From Pedobacter nyackensis (GTDB taxonomy: Bacteria > Bacteroidota > Bacteroidia > Sphingobacteriales > Sphingobacteriaceae), in the NCBI RefSeq assembly GCF_900176505.1, contig NZ_FWYB01000008.1:62001-126000 (forward strand): a DNA stretch of 64,000 nt, read 5' to 3'. Below are positions 42,676 to 50,522 of the stretch, one piece after another. The translations under genes and the position numbers were made by a program. The first letter of the stretch is position 1. Every line of letters begins with the position of its first letter. The notes under the pieces are model-generated. The model searched no databases. It was not told the DNA's origin and saw nothing but the letters and a program-made list of their open reading frames with translations.

Positions 42676-43869
42676 CTAATTAATTACCGGCAATTTATAA
42701 TACTGAGGCTTCTTCTCGTCTTCAAAAACAACATCAGTATAATCAGTTACAACATTGTACAAAGTATCTCTTTCAATTGGTTTACGATTTACCTGTTTAA
42801 TCAGGTTAACCAATTCCTGGGTATTCATAGCTGGGTGTTGTTCTTCAGCACCTGCCATAGAGTAGATTTTAGTGGTATCATCTAAAGTACCATCTATATC
42901 ATCCACACCAAAGTTAAGCGACAACTGTGCAGTCTGCCTGCTAATCATTGCCCAATAAGCTTTAATGTGATCAAAATTATCCATGTATATCCTGGCAATG
43001 GCATAATTCCTCAAATCCTCAATTACCGAAACCTCCGGCACATTGTCCATCTGGTTGTTCTGGTTTCTGAATTTAAGTGGAATGAAAGCCTGGAAACCTC
43101 CTGATTTATCCTGTTGAACACGCAAGCGTTCCATATGATCAACACGATGCCAAAACTCTTCAATATGCCCGTACAACATCGTTGCATTGGTTTTCATACC
43201 CAGTTTATGTGCCTGCTCATGTATATCCAGCCATTGCTCCGCATTACATTTATCATGCGCAATTTTCTCTCTTATTTCAGGATGAAAAATCTCTGCACCA
43301 CCACCTGGCATTGAATCCAGACCAGCTTCCTGCATATATTTCATTCCATCATAATGACTTAGTTTAGCCTTTTTAAAGATGTAATAATACTCAACAGGAG
43401 TTAGGGCTTTGATATGAAGATCAGGGCGATGTGCCTTTGCTTTTCTAAAAAAATCACTATAAAAATCAAGATTCTGCTTAGGTACTACCCCACCGGTGAT
43501 GTGTACTTCAGTAACCGGTTCATTGTCGTATTTTTTCAATACGTCCATCATACCGTCTACGCTCATCTCCCAGCCTTCTTCACGCTCTTTAATCAAGCGC
43601 GAATAAGAACAAAACTTGCAATCATAAACACAAACATTTGTAGGCTCAATATGAAAATTACGATTGAAGTAAGTGTTATCACCATGCTTTCGCTCCCTTA
43701 TATAGTTAGCCAGGGTACCAAGATAACCAAGCTCCCCATGTTTATAAAGGTAAACACCCTCATCGAATGTAATTCGTTCCTGATTTTGAACCTTTAAGGC
43801 TATTGCTTTTAATTCAGCTGACAGATCAGCATCTTCTAAGATCAAAGCAAGTTTTGAAGTAGTATCCAT
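42676..43869 (-). CDS. mqnE: Aminodeoxyfutalosine synthase
   Basis: Radical SAM enzyme of 397 residues that joins 3-[(1-carboxyvinyl)oxy]benzoate with the SAM-derived adenosyl radical to give aminodeoxyfutalosine. The cluster motif CxxxCxxC is at C80, C84 and C87 (NVCVYDCKFCSYS). FHIEPTNVC, VTEVHITGGV, MPGGGAEIF and LNFGVDDIDGT are shared with MqnE/MqnC; MqnE is favoured by sequence and by neighbouring mqnA. A -7 element TATTTTTG lies upstream at 43894-43887. Confidence 0.93.
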   Translation of the reverse strand: MDTTSKLALILEDADLSAELKAIALKVQNQERITFDEGVYLYKHGELGYLGTLANYIRERKHGDNTYFNRNFHIEPTNVCVYDCKFCSYSRLIKEREEGWEMSVDGMMDVLKKYDNEPVTEVHITGGVVPKQNLDFYSDFFRKAKAHRPDLHIKALTPVEYYYIFKKAKLSHYDGMKYMQEAGLDSMPGGGAEIFHPEIREKIAHDKCNAEQWLDIHEQAHKLGMKTNATMLYGHIEEFWHRVDHMERLRVQQDKSGGFQAFIPLKFRNQNNQMDNVPEVSVIEDLRNYAIARIYMDNFDHIKAYWAMISRQTAQLSLNFGVDDIDGTLDDTTKIYSMAGAEEQHPAMNTQELVNLIKQVNRKPIERDTLYNVVTDYTDVVFEDEKKPQYYKLPVIN

Positions 43870-43886
43870 CTATAATGTATAATGGA

Positions 43887-43894
43887 CAAAAATA
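43887..43894 (-). promoter_or_regulatory. -7 promoter element of the mqnE unit
   Basis: TATTTTTG on the minus strand, 17 bases upstream of the mqnE ATG, matches TAnnTTTG. The remaining gap to 44047 shows nothing else recognisable. Confidence 0.45.
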
Positions 43895-44047
43895 GTATAA
43901 AATCATTAGATACCCGTTTTTTTAACCGATTTTACCTGTCAGCCTTGTGTCAAAGCACTTTACCATCCAATCCCCTTAAATTACAGGGTAAATATGAATA
44001 TTTCCTCTCTCAGCTAAAAAAACATACTTTTATAAAAAAACGAACTC

Positions 44048-44350
44048 ATGAACAAAGACACCATCCTAAAAACCATATTTGGCATCAGCTTTATCTGTAC
44101 GGTCATTGGAATTGCTTTCAAAATAATGCACATGGCAACCTTCCTACCTATCCTTGCGCTAGGTGTTGGCTTAAGCGCTGTTTATACGATCATGGTATTA
44201 ATGGAGATACTTCCATCAAAAAGATTAAATACCTCAGAAAAATTAATGTGGCTTACTGGCTTTCTGTTCTTTAATGCGATTACCGGTTTACTATATTTTA
44301 CAGGCGGAAGAAATAGGGTAATAGCGGGGTATAGAAAAAGGGTGATATAA
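44048..44350 (+). CDS. Small membrane protein with GldL-like N-terminal motif
   Basis: A 100-residue protein with three likely membrane helices (about 10-24, 30-52, 67-86) and a basic C-terminus (RNRVIAGYRKRVI). The FKIMH motif at 24-28, at the end of the first helix, recurs in GldL and in many uncharacterised Bacteroidota membrane proteins. It lacks the cytoplasmic part of GldL, so it is not GldL itself. Function unknown. Confidence 0.7.
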   Translation: MNKDTILKTIFGISFICTVIGIAFKIMHMATFLPILALGVGLSAVYTIMVLMEILPSKRLNTSEKLMWLTGFLFFNAITGLLYFTGGRNRVIAGYRKRVI

Positions 44351-44392
44351 TTACTCTATAAATATAATTACGATATAAATATCATTACAACA

Positions 44393-44424
44393 AAAAAAGG
44401 TTCGTTTGTCAACGAACCTTTTTT
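44393..44424. terminator. Bidirectional terminator
   Basis: A stem of A-run plus GGTTCGTT against AACGAACC plus T-run with a 4-base loop. It lies between the convergent GldL-like gene and the lipoprotein gene. Between it and 44592 are two further small hairpins (CTGAGG/CCTCAG near 44519-44533 and CTGTTGC/GCAACAG near 44537-44555) of unclear role. Confidence 0.9.
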
Positions 44425-44592
44425 GTTTTTCGAACCTGCTAATCAGGTTAATTGCTGTAAAAGCTGCCTTTCTCTTCAGTTAGTTTATAACTACTGTCTG
44501 ACCAGAAAAATTACCTTCTCTGAGGAGGCCTCAGGCGCTGTTGCTTTTCGCAACAGATGCCAGACTCCGAATGAGAACGGTTATTTTTCCCC

Positions 44593-45078
44593 TTATTTTT
44601 GCGCTTTAGTAAAGTTCAAAACAATATAAGCTGTACCACTTCCATATTCTACAGGAGTTTTAATCACCATATTGTCTCCATTAGCTGAAGAAAGCAACAT
44701 CCTGTAACCTTCTGTTACATTTTTAGCTTTATCACCTTCATATATCTTTTTAAACTGGAATGTATCTTCTTTAGGGCTGGCCGACCAGTAAATAGTCTGC
44801 ATTTTACCAGCACATTCACTTCCTAGTGTATAGCTACCATTACCGCTATTGGTTAGTCTCCATGCACTTCCAATAAAACACTTGTACGATGATTCACCGA
44901 ATAATGATTTAACAGATGATTGAGGAACGCCTTCAAAAGTAATGTCATTCAACACCCAATTACCGGTTACATTACCTCTTCTAATTGTTTGAGTCGTAGC
45001 TGCACCTTTAGGAGAACAGCTTTGCAATACCATTATTGCACTGCAAAAAATGGCTGCTATCAGGAATATTCTTTTCAT
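44593..45078 (-). CDS. Lipocalin-like lipoprotein
   Basis: A 161-residue lipoprotein (lipobox VLQSC, Cys21). The mature part starts with a GNWVLNDITFEGVP segment and continues as an all-beta protein with a GSAWRLTNSGNGSYTL strand pair, as in the lipocalin-like lipoproteins of Sphingobacteria. It has a conserved-looking cysteine pair (YKCFIGS, SECAGK). No function known. It is divergent from the PLP enzyme gene at 45194. Confidence 0.78.
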   Translation of the reverse strand: MKRIFLIAAIFCSAIMVLQSCSPKGAATTQTIRRGNVTGNWVLNDITFEGVPQSSVKSLFGESSYKCFIGSAWRLTNSGNGSYTLGSECAGKMQTIYWSASPKEDTFQFKKIYEGDKAKNVTEGYRMLLSSANGDNMVIKTPVEYGSGTAYIVLNFTKAQK

Positions 45079-45193
45079 ATTAAGTATTTTTACTTTTTAA
45101 ATACATAAATCCTGCCAAAACTTCCACATAATAATTTTTAACTTTAGCCTATTAACACCCTCGCTTAATTTTTCAGCATTTAACCCCATAATA

Positions 45194-46309
45194 ATGAGAG
45201 CAGAAACCTTAGCCATACATGCCGGAAATTTATACAACATCAGCACGCAGGATGTTACACCACCTATAAATCTATCTACAACTTTTTTAAGAAATGCCGA
45301 GGGTGGATACTCTGGTGGACACATGTACAGCAGAGTAAGCAATCCAAACAGATCTGCACTTGAAAACATCATTTCAGAATTAGAAAAAGGAGCTGAGGCC
45401 TGTGCACTCTCTTCAGGAAATACAGCAGGAATGACCGTCTTCCAGGCGCTCAAACCAGGAAGCCATATCCTGGCACCCGATGATATGTACTGGGGCTTTA
45501 AGAAGCAGCTACAGACCATTTTTGCAGATACACTGGAAATTGACTTCATCGATATGACGGATGTTGAAGGGATCAAAAAGCACATCAAAACCAACACGGT
45601 AATGATCTGGACAGAAACCCCATCCAACCCATTGTTAAAAATTACCGATATCGCCGCGATAGCAGAAATCAGTAAAGCGAATGGATTGGTATTGGCCTGC
45701 GATAGCACTTTTGCATCACCATGCCTGCAAAATCCGATTCTGCTTGGGGCCGACCTCGTGATGCATTCCTCTACGAAATACATTGGTGGCCATAGCGACG
45801 TGCTTGGGGGTATATTGGTTACCGCTGAAAAAAATGAACTGTGGGAAAAAATCAGGAACATACAACAAATTGGCGGTGCAGTGCCATCACCGTTCGACTG
45901 CTTCCTATTAATAAGAAGCATAAAAACTCTGGCCTATCGTATGCGCGGACATTGTGAAAATGGTATGGCCCTGGCCCTTTATCTGGAAAAACACCCAGCC
46001 GTAGAAACTGTCTATTATCCTGGTCTCCCTGGTCACCCCGGACACGAAACGGCAAAAAAACAAATGAGCAGTTTTGGAGGCATGCTATCCATCCTTGTTA
46101 AAGGCGACGCAGAAGAAGCCAGAAAAGTAGTGAACAAAGTAAAGCTATTTGCCCAGGCAACCAGTCTCGGAGGCGTAGAGAGCTTAATCGAACACCGTGC
46201 ATCAGTTGAAGGGCCCGACACCAAGACCCCACAGAATTTAATTCGGATCTCTGTAGGGCTCGAGCATATCGACGACCTAATTGATGATTTTGAGCAAGCT
46301 CTAGCTTAA
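45194..46309 (+). CDS. Cys/Met-metabolism PLP enzyme (cystathionine gamma-synthase/lyase type)
   Basis: A 371-residue type I PLP-dependent trans-sulfuration enzyme. The PLP lysine is K195 in HSSTKYIGGHSDVLGG; MYSRVSNPNRSALE, ALSSGNTAGM and the C-terminal IRISVGLEHIDDLIDDFEQAL are family hallmarks. Sequence alone does not separate cystathionine gamma-synthase, beta-lyase and gamma-lyase activities. It precedes the SAM-riboswitch operon but has no riboswitch of its own, so regulation may differ. Confidence 0.9.
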   Translation: MRAETLAIHAGNLYNISTQDVTPPINLSTTFLRNAEGGYSGGHMYSRVSNPNRSALENIISELEKGAEACALSSGNTAGMTVFQALKPGSHILAPDDMYWGFKKQLQTIFADTLEIDFIDMTDVEGIKKHIKTNTVMIWTETPSNPLLKITDIAAIAEISKANGLVLACDSTFASPCLQNPILLGADLVMHSSTKYIGGHSDVLGGILVTAEKNELWEKIRNIQQIGGAVPSPFDCFLLIRSIKTLAYRMRGHCENGMALALYLEKHPAVETVYYPGLPGHPGHETAKKQMSSFGGMLSILVKGDAEEARKVVNKVKLFAQATSLGGVESLIEHRASVEGPDTKTPQNLIRISVGLEHIDDLIDDFEQALA

Positions 46310-46387
46310 AATCAGCTCATAAACCCAACAAAAAACACAACACAAAAAGCTAATTACCAAACTATTACAAAATAATCAGAATTTAAT

Positions 46388-46419
46388 TTTGGTTATTTTG
46401 TAAGATAGCAGTACATTTG
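46388..46419 (+). promoter_or_regulatory. Promoter of the metY-metX-hom operon
   Basis: TTTG (46388-46391), a 20-base spacer and TACATTTG (46412-46419) form the best match to the Bacteroidota -33/-7 promoter in the window. The transcript would begin near 46425, about 50 bases before the SAM aptamer and 390 bases before metY. Confidence 0.75.
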
Positions 46420-46427
46420 ACCCATCA

Positions 46428-46443
46428 ATTAGCGAAAGCTAAT
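46428..46443 (+). other. 5'-end hairpin with GAAA tetraloop
   Basis: ATTAGC-GAAA-GCTAAT is a perfect 6-bp stem closed by a GNRA loop, within a few bases of the predicted 5' end of the operon transcript. It could stabilise the leader RNA or insulate the aptamer. Confidence 0.55.
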
Positions 46444-46473
46444 CAAGTCAACCCCTCTTAATTGAAAGGTTTG

Positions 46474-46585
46474 ATTTATAAAGAAGTGGCGAGAGACAGG
46501 CTCTTTGACCCACTGGCAACCCTCCCAAAATGGAGAAGGTGCCAATTCCTGACCAGCTGGCATGGTGCCATTTGGAAAGATAAAT
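46474..46585 (+). ncRNA. SAM-I (S-box) riboswitch
   Basis: The conserved core is present in order: GGCGAGAGACAGGCTC, GACCCACTGGCAACC, GGTGCCAATTCC, and the closing GGAAAGATAAAT. The outer helix P1 pairs ATTTAT (46474-46479) with ATAAAT (46580-46585). These are the hallmarks of the S-box aptamer. It should lower expression of methionine synthesis genes when S-adenosylmethionine is plentiful. Only 8 bases separate the end of P1 from the start of a leader ORF. Confidence 0.93.
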
Positions 46586-46593
46586 TTAAACGT

Positions 46594-46671
46594 ATGAAAA
46601 CAATTATTTCCAATCTTAGTCATTATTGTTGCCCACAGCATACCATGTGTATGTGTTGCTGCATGCAATAA
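46594..46671 (+). CDS. Cys/Met-rich 25-residue leader peptide
   Basis: A 25-codon ORF directly after the SAM aptamer. The first 11 residues are unremarkable (MKTIISNLSHY) and the rest is CCPQHTMCMCCCMQ, giving six Cys and, with the start, four Met. Such a density of the operon's own end products is the hallmark of attenuator leader peptides. Ribosomes would stall on this run when Cys-tRNA or Met-tRNA is short. The stop TAA at 46669 leaves 146 bases to metY. No classical terminator was found downstream, so the readout could be translational. A metal-binding peptide is a less likely alternative. Confidence 0.8.
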   Translation: MKTIISNLSHYCCPQHTMCMCCCMQ

Positions 46672-46817
46672 TCTTTAAATCTTCCTTTTGCATTTCTTTA
46701 ATTCATCGGAAGGCCCTTAATGGGTACGCAAAACGACTATATACTTTTATGCCCTTTTCTGCCTAATCGTATGCCACTAAGAAACCTATTTAACCATATA
46801 AAAAAAATTAAGCTCAT
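46672..46817 (+). promoter_or_regulatory. Leader segment between the Cys/Met peptide and metY
   Basis: This untranslated segment can form CTTCC (46681-46685) with GGAAG (46708-46712), and the nearby TTTTGC and GCAAAA could pair across it. Neither is followed by a T-run, so I cannot assign a terminator. It is the probable switch region for the riboswitch and leader peptide. Confidence 0.4.
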
Positions 46818-48122
46818 ATGTCAACTACCCATAAATTCGAAACATTACAAGTACACGCAGGTCAGCAAATAGATCCTACTACAGGTTCAAGAGCCGTACC
46901 TATATATCAAACCACTTCTTACGGATTTCAAAGTTCCGAACATGGTGCCAACCTTTTTGCATTAAAAGAATTTGGTAACATCTACACCCGTATCATGAAC
47001 CCTACCACCGACGTATTTGAAAAACGTGTGGCGGCCCTTGAAGGTGGTGTGGCAGCATTAGCGGTTTCATCCGGACAAGCGGCACAATTCATTGCTTTAA
47101 ACAACATACTACAGGCAGGCGACAACTTCGTTTCCTCATCACATTTATATGGTGGTTCTTACAACCAGTTCAAAGTTGGTTTCAAACGCTTAGGCATAGA
47201 AGTTAAATTTGCCAATGGCGATGATCCTAATGATTTCGAAGCTAAAATTGACGCAAATACAAAAGCAATCTATCTGGAAAGTATCGGTAACCCGGCCTAT
47301 AGCATCATTGATTTCGAAAAGATCTCTGCTATTGCTAAAAAGCACGACTTACCATTAATCGTAGACAATACTTTTGGCGCAGCAGGCTACCTGTTCAAGC
47401 CTTTAGAGCACGGTGCACATATCGTAGTTCAATCGGCTACTAAATGGATTGGCGGACACGGAACAAGTATCGGTGGCGTAATCGTTGACGGAGGAAACTA
47501 CAACTGGGGAAATGGTAAGTTCCCTCAGTTTTCAGAGCCTTCAGAAGGTTATCACGGATTGGTATTCAGTGACACCTTTGGTGCTGAAGGACCTTTTGGC
47601 AACATCCAGTTCATCATTCGTGCACGTGTAGAAGGCTTAAGGGATTTCGGTCCGGCCATCTCCCCTTTCAACTCTTTCCAATTACTACAAGGTCTAGAAA
47701 CCTTATCACTTCGTGTACAACGTCACGTAGATAACGCCTTGGCTTTAGCTACCTGGCTTGAAAATCACAAAGCTGTAAAAAGCGTAAACTATCCTGGCCT
47801 GGAAAGCAGTCCTTACCATACCAATGCTAAAAAATACCTGCAAAATGGTTTCGGAGCAGTATTGTCTTTCGAACTACATGGCGCTAAAGAAAAAGCGACT
47901 TTGCTGGTCGACAGCCTTAACCTGGTAAGTCACCTAGCAAATGTTGGTGATGCAAAAACATTAATTATACAACCGGCAGCAACTACACATCAACAATTGA
48001 GTGATGCAGAACAACTAGCCGCCGGTGTTACTCCAAATCAGTTGAGAGTATCTGTAGGAATTGAACATATTGACGACATCAAGGCTGATTTCGAACAAGC
48101 TTTTGCTGCTATAAACAAATAA
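46818..48122 (+). CDS. metY: O-acetylhomoserine sulfhydrylase
   Basis: A 434-residue PLP enzyme that makes homocysteine from O-acetylhomoserine and sulfide. FETLQVHAGQQIDPTTGSRAVPIYQTTSY, the PLP lysine K209 (SATKWIGGHGTSIGG) and the length over 420 separate it from the shorter cystathionine-type enzyme at 45194. Cysteine synthase side activity is common in the family. It is first in the SAM-riboswitch operon and is followed 30 bases later by metX, which makes its substrate. Confidence 0.95.
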   Translation: MSTTHKFETLQVHAGQQIDPTTGSRAVPIYQTTSYGFQSSEHGANLFALKEFGNIYTRIMNPTTDVFEKRVAALEGGVAALAVSSGQAAQFIALNNILQAGDNFVSSSHLYGGSYNQFKVGFKRLGIEVKFANGDDPNDFEAKIDANTKAIYLESIGNPAYSIIDFEKISAIAKKHDLPLIVDNTFGAAGYLFKPLEHGAHIVVQSATKWIGGHGTSIGGVIVDGGNYNWGNGKFPQFSEPSEGYHGLVFSDTFGAEGPFGNIQFIIRARVEGLRDFGPAISPFNSFQLLQGLETLSLRVQRHVDNALALATWLENHKAVKSVNYPGLESSPYHTNAKKYLQNGFGAVLSFELHGAKEKATLLVDSLNLVSHLANVGDAKTLIIQPAATTHQQLSDAEQLAAGVTPNQLRVSVGIEHIDDIKADFEQAFAAINK

Positions 48123-48152
48123 CAACATTCTCAATTTTATCAAGATCTAATA

Positions 48153-49211
48153 ATGAGTACCATATCCACATACAATTACAACAAAACTTTTAAGCTTGAA
48201 AGCGGCAAAAAGTTACGTAAGCTAGAAATAGCTTATCAGACCTATGGTAAGCTAAATGCAAAAAAGGACAATGTAATTTGGGTTTGCCATGCACTTACAG
48301 CCAATTCTGATGTATTGGATTGGTGGAAAGGATTGTTTGGCAACAACTCCCTGTTTAATCCTGATGAGCATTTCATCATCTGCGCCAATGTACTTGGATC
48401 GCATTATGGAAGTACCAGTCCTGCAAGTGTAAACCCGGTAACGGGCTTACCATACTACCTTGCTTTCCCTGAATTTACCATCAGAGATCTGGTTTCGGCG
48501 CATCGCCTGTTAGCCACACATCTAGGCATTCAGAATATCAAGGTACTTATTGGCGGCTCATTAGGCGGACAACAAGCTTTAGAATGGGCCATTACAGATC
48601 AAAACATTATTGAGAACCTGATTTTAATGGCTACCAATGCAGTTCATTCACCATGGGGCATTGCCTTTAACGAGAGTCAGCGTTTAGCCATCACGGCCGA
48701 TCGCAGTTTCTATGCGCAAAAACCTGATGGTGGCTTAAAAGGTCTGAAAGTAGCCAGAAGCATTGCCTTATTATCCTACAGAACATACGATGCCTATTCA
48801 ACAACTCAACTGGAAAGTGTAAACGATAAAACAGGTTGCTTCAGAGCTTCCTCTTATCAAAACTACCAGGGAGAAAAACTATGCAAACGCTTTAATGCTT
48901 ACAGTTACTACTACTTAAGCAAAGCGATGGATAGTCATAATGTAGGAAGAAACAGAAACAGTATTACCGATGCCTTAGCATTAGTAAAAGCAAATACACT
49001 GGTTATAGGAATCGAAAACGATGTATTATTCCCGGTTTGCGAACAGGAATTCCTAAGTAAGCACATACAAGGAGCAGAATTCCATAGTCTGAAATCTGCC
49101 TATGGGCATGATGGATTTCTTATAGAAACAGATGCACTTACCAATGTCATAGGTAATTTCCTTAAGGAGAGCACCAACAAGAAAATAATTAAATTACATA
49201 AAACAGCATAA
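48153..49211 (+). CDS. metX: Homoserine O-acetyltransferase
   Basis: A 352-residue alpha/beta hydrolase-fold enzyme that acetylates homoserine with acetyl-CoA. The nucleophile is S136 in GGSLGGQQALEW, and the catalytic histidine is in YGHDGFLIE. NSDVLDWWKG and IICANVLGSHYGSTSP are family segments. The hom gene follows after 7 bases. Confidence 0.95.
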   Translation: MSTISTYNYNKTFKLESGKKLRKLEIAYQTYGKLNAKKDNVIWVCHALTANSDVLDWWKGLFGNNSLFNPDEHFIICANVLGSHYGSTSPASVNPVTGLPYYLAFPEFTIRDLVSAHRLLATHLGIQNIKVLIGGSLGGQQALEWAITDQNIIENLILMATNAVHSPWGIAFNESQRLAITADRSFYAQKPDGGLKGLKVARSIALLSYRTYDAYSTTQLESVNDKTGCFRASSYQNYQGEKLCKRFNAYSYYYLSKAMDSHNVGRNRNSITDALALVKANTLVIGIENDVLFPVCEQEFLSKHIQGAEFHSLKSAYGHDGFLIETDALTNVIGNFLKESTNKKIIKLHKTA

Positions 49212-49218
49212 TAATTAG

Positions 49219-50460
49219 ATGAGCAAGAAACTTAAAATTGGTTTATTTGGTTTTGGGGTAGTTGGCCAGGGGTTGCACGACATTATCCGTGGTCAGGATT
49301 TGAATCTTGAAATCATTAAGATCGCCATAAAAAACGCAGACAAGAAACGTACACTGGATGCACACCTTTTCACAACGGATCATGATGAATTGCTAAACAA
49401 TCCGGAGATCAATACCATCGTTGAATTAATAGATGACGCAGACGTTGCTTATAATATCGTTAAAAGGGCGTTAATCAGTGGTAAAAATGTAGTTTCAGCC
49501 AACAAAAAAATGATTGCCACGCACCTGGCAGAATTGGTTGATTTACAAGAGAAACACAATACGTCATTACTTTACGAAGGATCAGTATGTGGAAGTATCC
49601 CAATCATCCGTAACCTGGAAGAATATTACGACAACGAATTACTTCACGGTATCAGCGGTATCTTTAACGGTTCTTCAAACTACATCCTGTCTAAAATATT
49701 TAATGAAAACCTTGAGTATGGTGTAGCCCTTAAACAAGCGCAGGACTTAGGCTTTGCCGAAACCAACCCTATCCTTGATGTTGGAGGCTATGATCCTAAA
49801 TTTAAACTGGCCATCGCTACTGCCCATGCTTACGGTTTGTTCATTAACCCGGATAAAATCTTTAACATAGGTATTCAACATCTTTCGGAGAATGATATTC
49901 GCTTTGCAAGAGAAAAGAACTTCAAAATCAAGCTTGTCCCTACAGCACGCAAAATCAGCACGAAACAAGTAGTTACTTATGTAATGCCTAAGTTTGTGAA
50001 GTCTGACGATTTCCTTTTCAATGTTGAAAATGAATACAACGGCGTAACCGTTCAGGCAGCCTTTGCCGATAAACAATTCTTTTTTGGAAAAGGAGCTGGC
50101 GGCCACCCTACAGGTGCAGCTGTACTATCAGACATTGCCGCTTTAAGATACGATTACCGTTACGAGTATAAAAAATACCACCAACATAACGGACTTGAGC
50201 ACACAGATGATGTAAGCCTTGAAGTTTACTTGCGTTACACACATGAGTATACAGTAGAAAAACTACAAATTGAAAACATCGTTGAACGTTTCACTCGTGA
50301 TGATTACAAATATGTAATTGGAAATATAAATCTGAAAAGCCTGTTGGCCAACCGCGAGTTACTGGAGCAAAAAGATGTGTTTATTGCCCACACAGGGAAA
50401 TACACTTATACAGAGGAGCAGATTCAAACTGTAGCTAAAGAACAAGCATTAGTGAGTTAA
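49219..50460 (+). CDS. hom: Homoserine dehydrogenase
   Basis: A 413-residue NAD(P)-dependent enzyme producing homoserine from aspartate semialdehyde. The dinucleotide-binding start is GLFGFGVVGQGLHDI; the catalytic domain has SANKKMIATHLAEL, YEGSVCGSIPIIRNLEEYY, GIFNGSSNYILS and GKGAGGHPTGAAVLSDI. No fused aspartokinase and no clear ACT domain at the end. It completes the metY-metX-hom set for homocysteine synthesis and is followed by a strong terminator. Confidence 0.95.
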   Translation: MSKKLKIGLFGFGVVGQGLHDIIRGQDLNLEIIKIAIKNADKKRTLDAHLFTTDHDELLNNPEINTIVELIDDADVAYNIVKRALISGKNVVSANKKMIATHLAELVDLQEKHNTSLLYEGSVCGSIPIIRNLEEYYDNELLHGISGIFNGSSNYILSKIFNENLEYGVALKQAQDLGFAETNPILDVGGYDPKFKLAIATAHAYGLFINPDKIFNIGIQHLSENDIRFAREKNFKIKLVPTARKISTKQVVTYVMPKFVKSDDFLFNVENEYNGVTVQAAFADKQFFFGKGAGGHPTGAAVLSDIAALRYDYRYEYKKYHQHNGLEHTDDVSLEVYLRYTHEYTVEKLQIENIVERFTRDDYKYVIGNINLKSLLANRELLEQKDVFIAHTGKYTYTEEQIQTVAKEQALVS

Positions 50461-50480
50461 CCCCTTTTGTTTTGATAATG

Positions 50481-50507
50481 AAAAAGGCCCCAATTTGGGG
50501 CCTTTTT
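50481..50507. terminator. Bidirectional terminator after hom
   Basis: AAAAAGGCCCCAA and its complement form a near-palindrome with one central base, A-rich on one side and T-rich on the other. It lies between convergent hom and the E2 gene. Confidence 0.93.
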
Positions 50508-50522
50508 CATTTATGTTGTAAA

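Noticed and set aside
43882..44274. 130-residue plus-strand ORF overlapping the GldL-like gene
   Set aside because: Its second half is out of frame with the membrane protein at 44048, and the sequence is rich in His, Cys and Trp with no pattern. The 44048 frame has helices and the FKIMH motif.
44519..44555. Two small GC hairpins as a structured RNA gene
   Set aside because: The stems are only 6-7 bp with no known family pattern, and they lie in a gap already served by a strong terminator.
45097..45921. 274-residue ORF on the minus strand
   Set aside because: It lies opposite the PLP enzyme gene at 45194, has an unusual composition rich in Ser, Cys, Pro and Phe, and no family pattern; it is a shadow frame.
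46462..46671. 69-residue reading of the metY leader that includes the SAM aptamer
   Set aside because: The first 44 codons coincide with the conserved riboswitch core, whose sequence is explained by RNA structure. Only the last 25 codons, starting at 46594, look like a real leader peptide.
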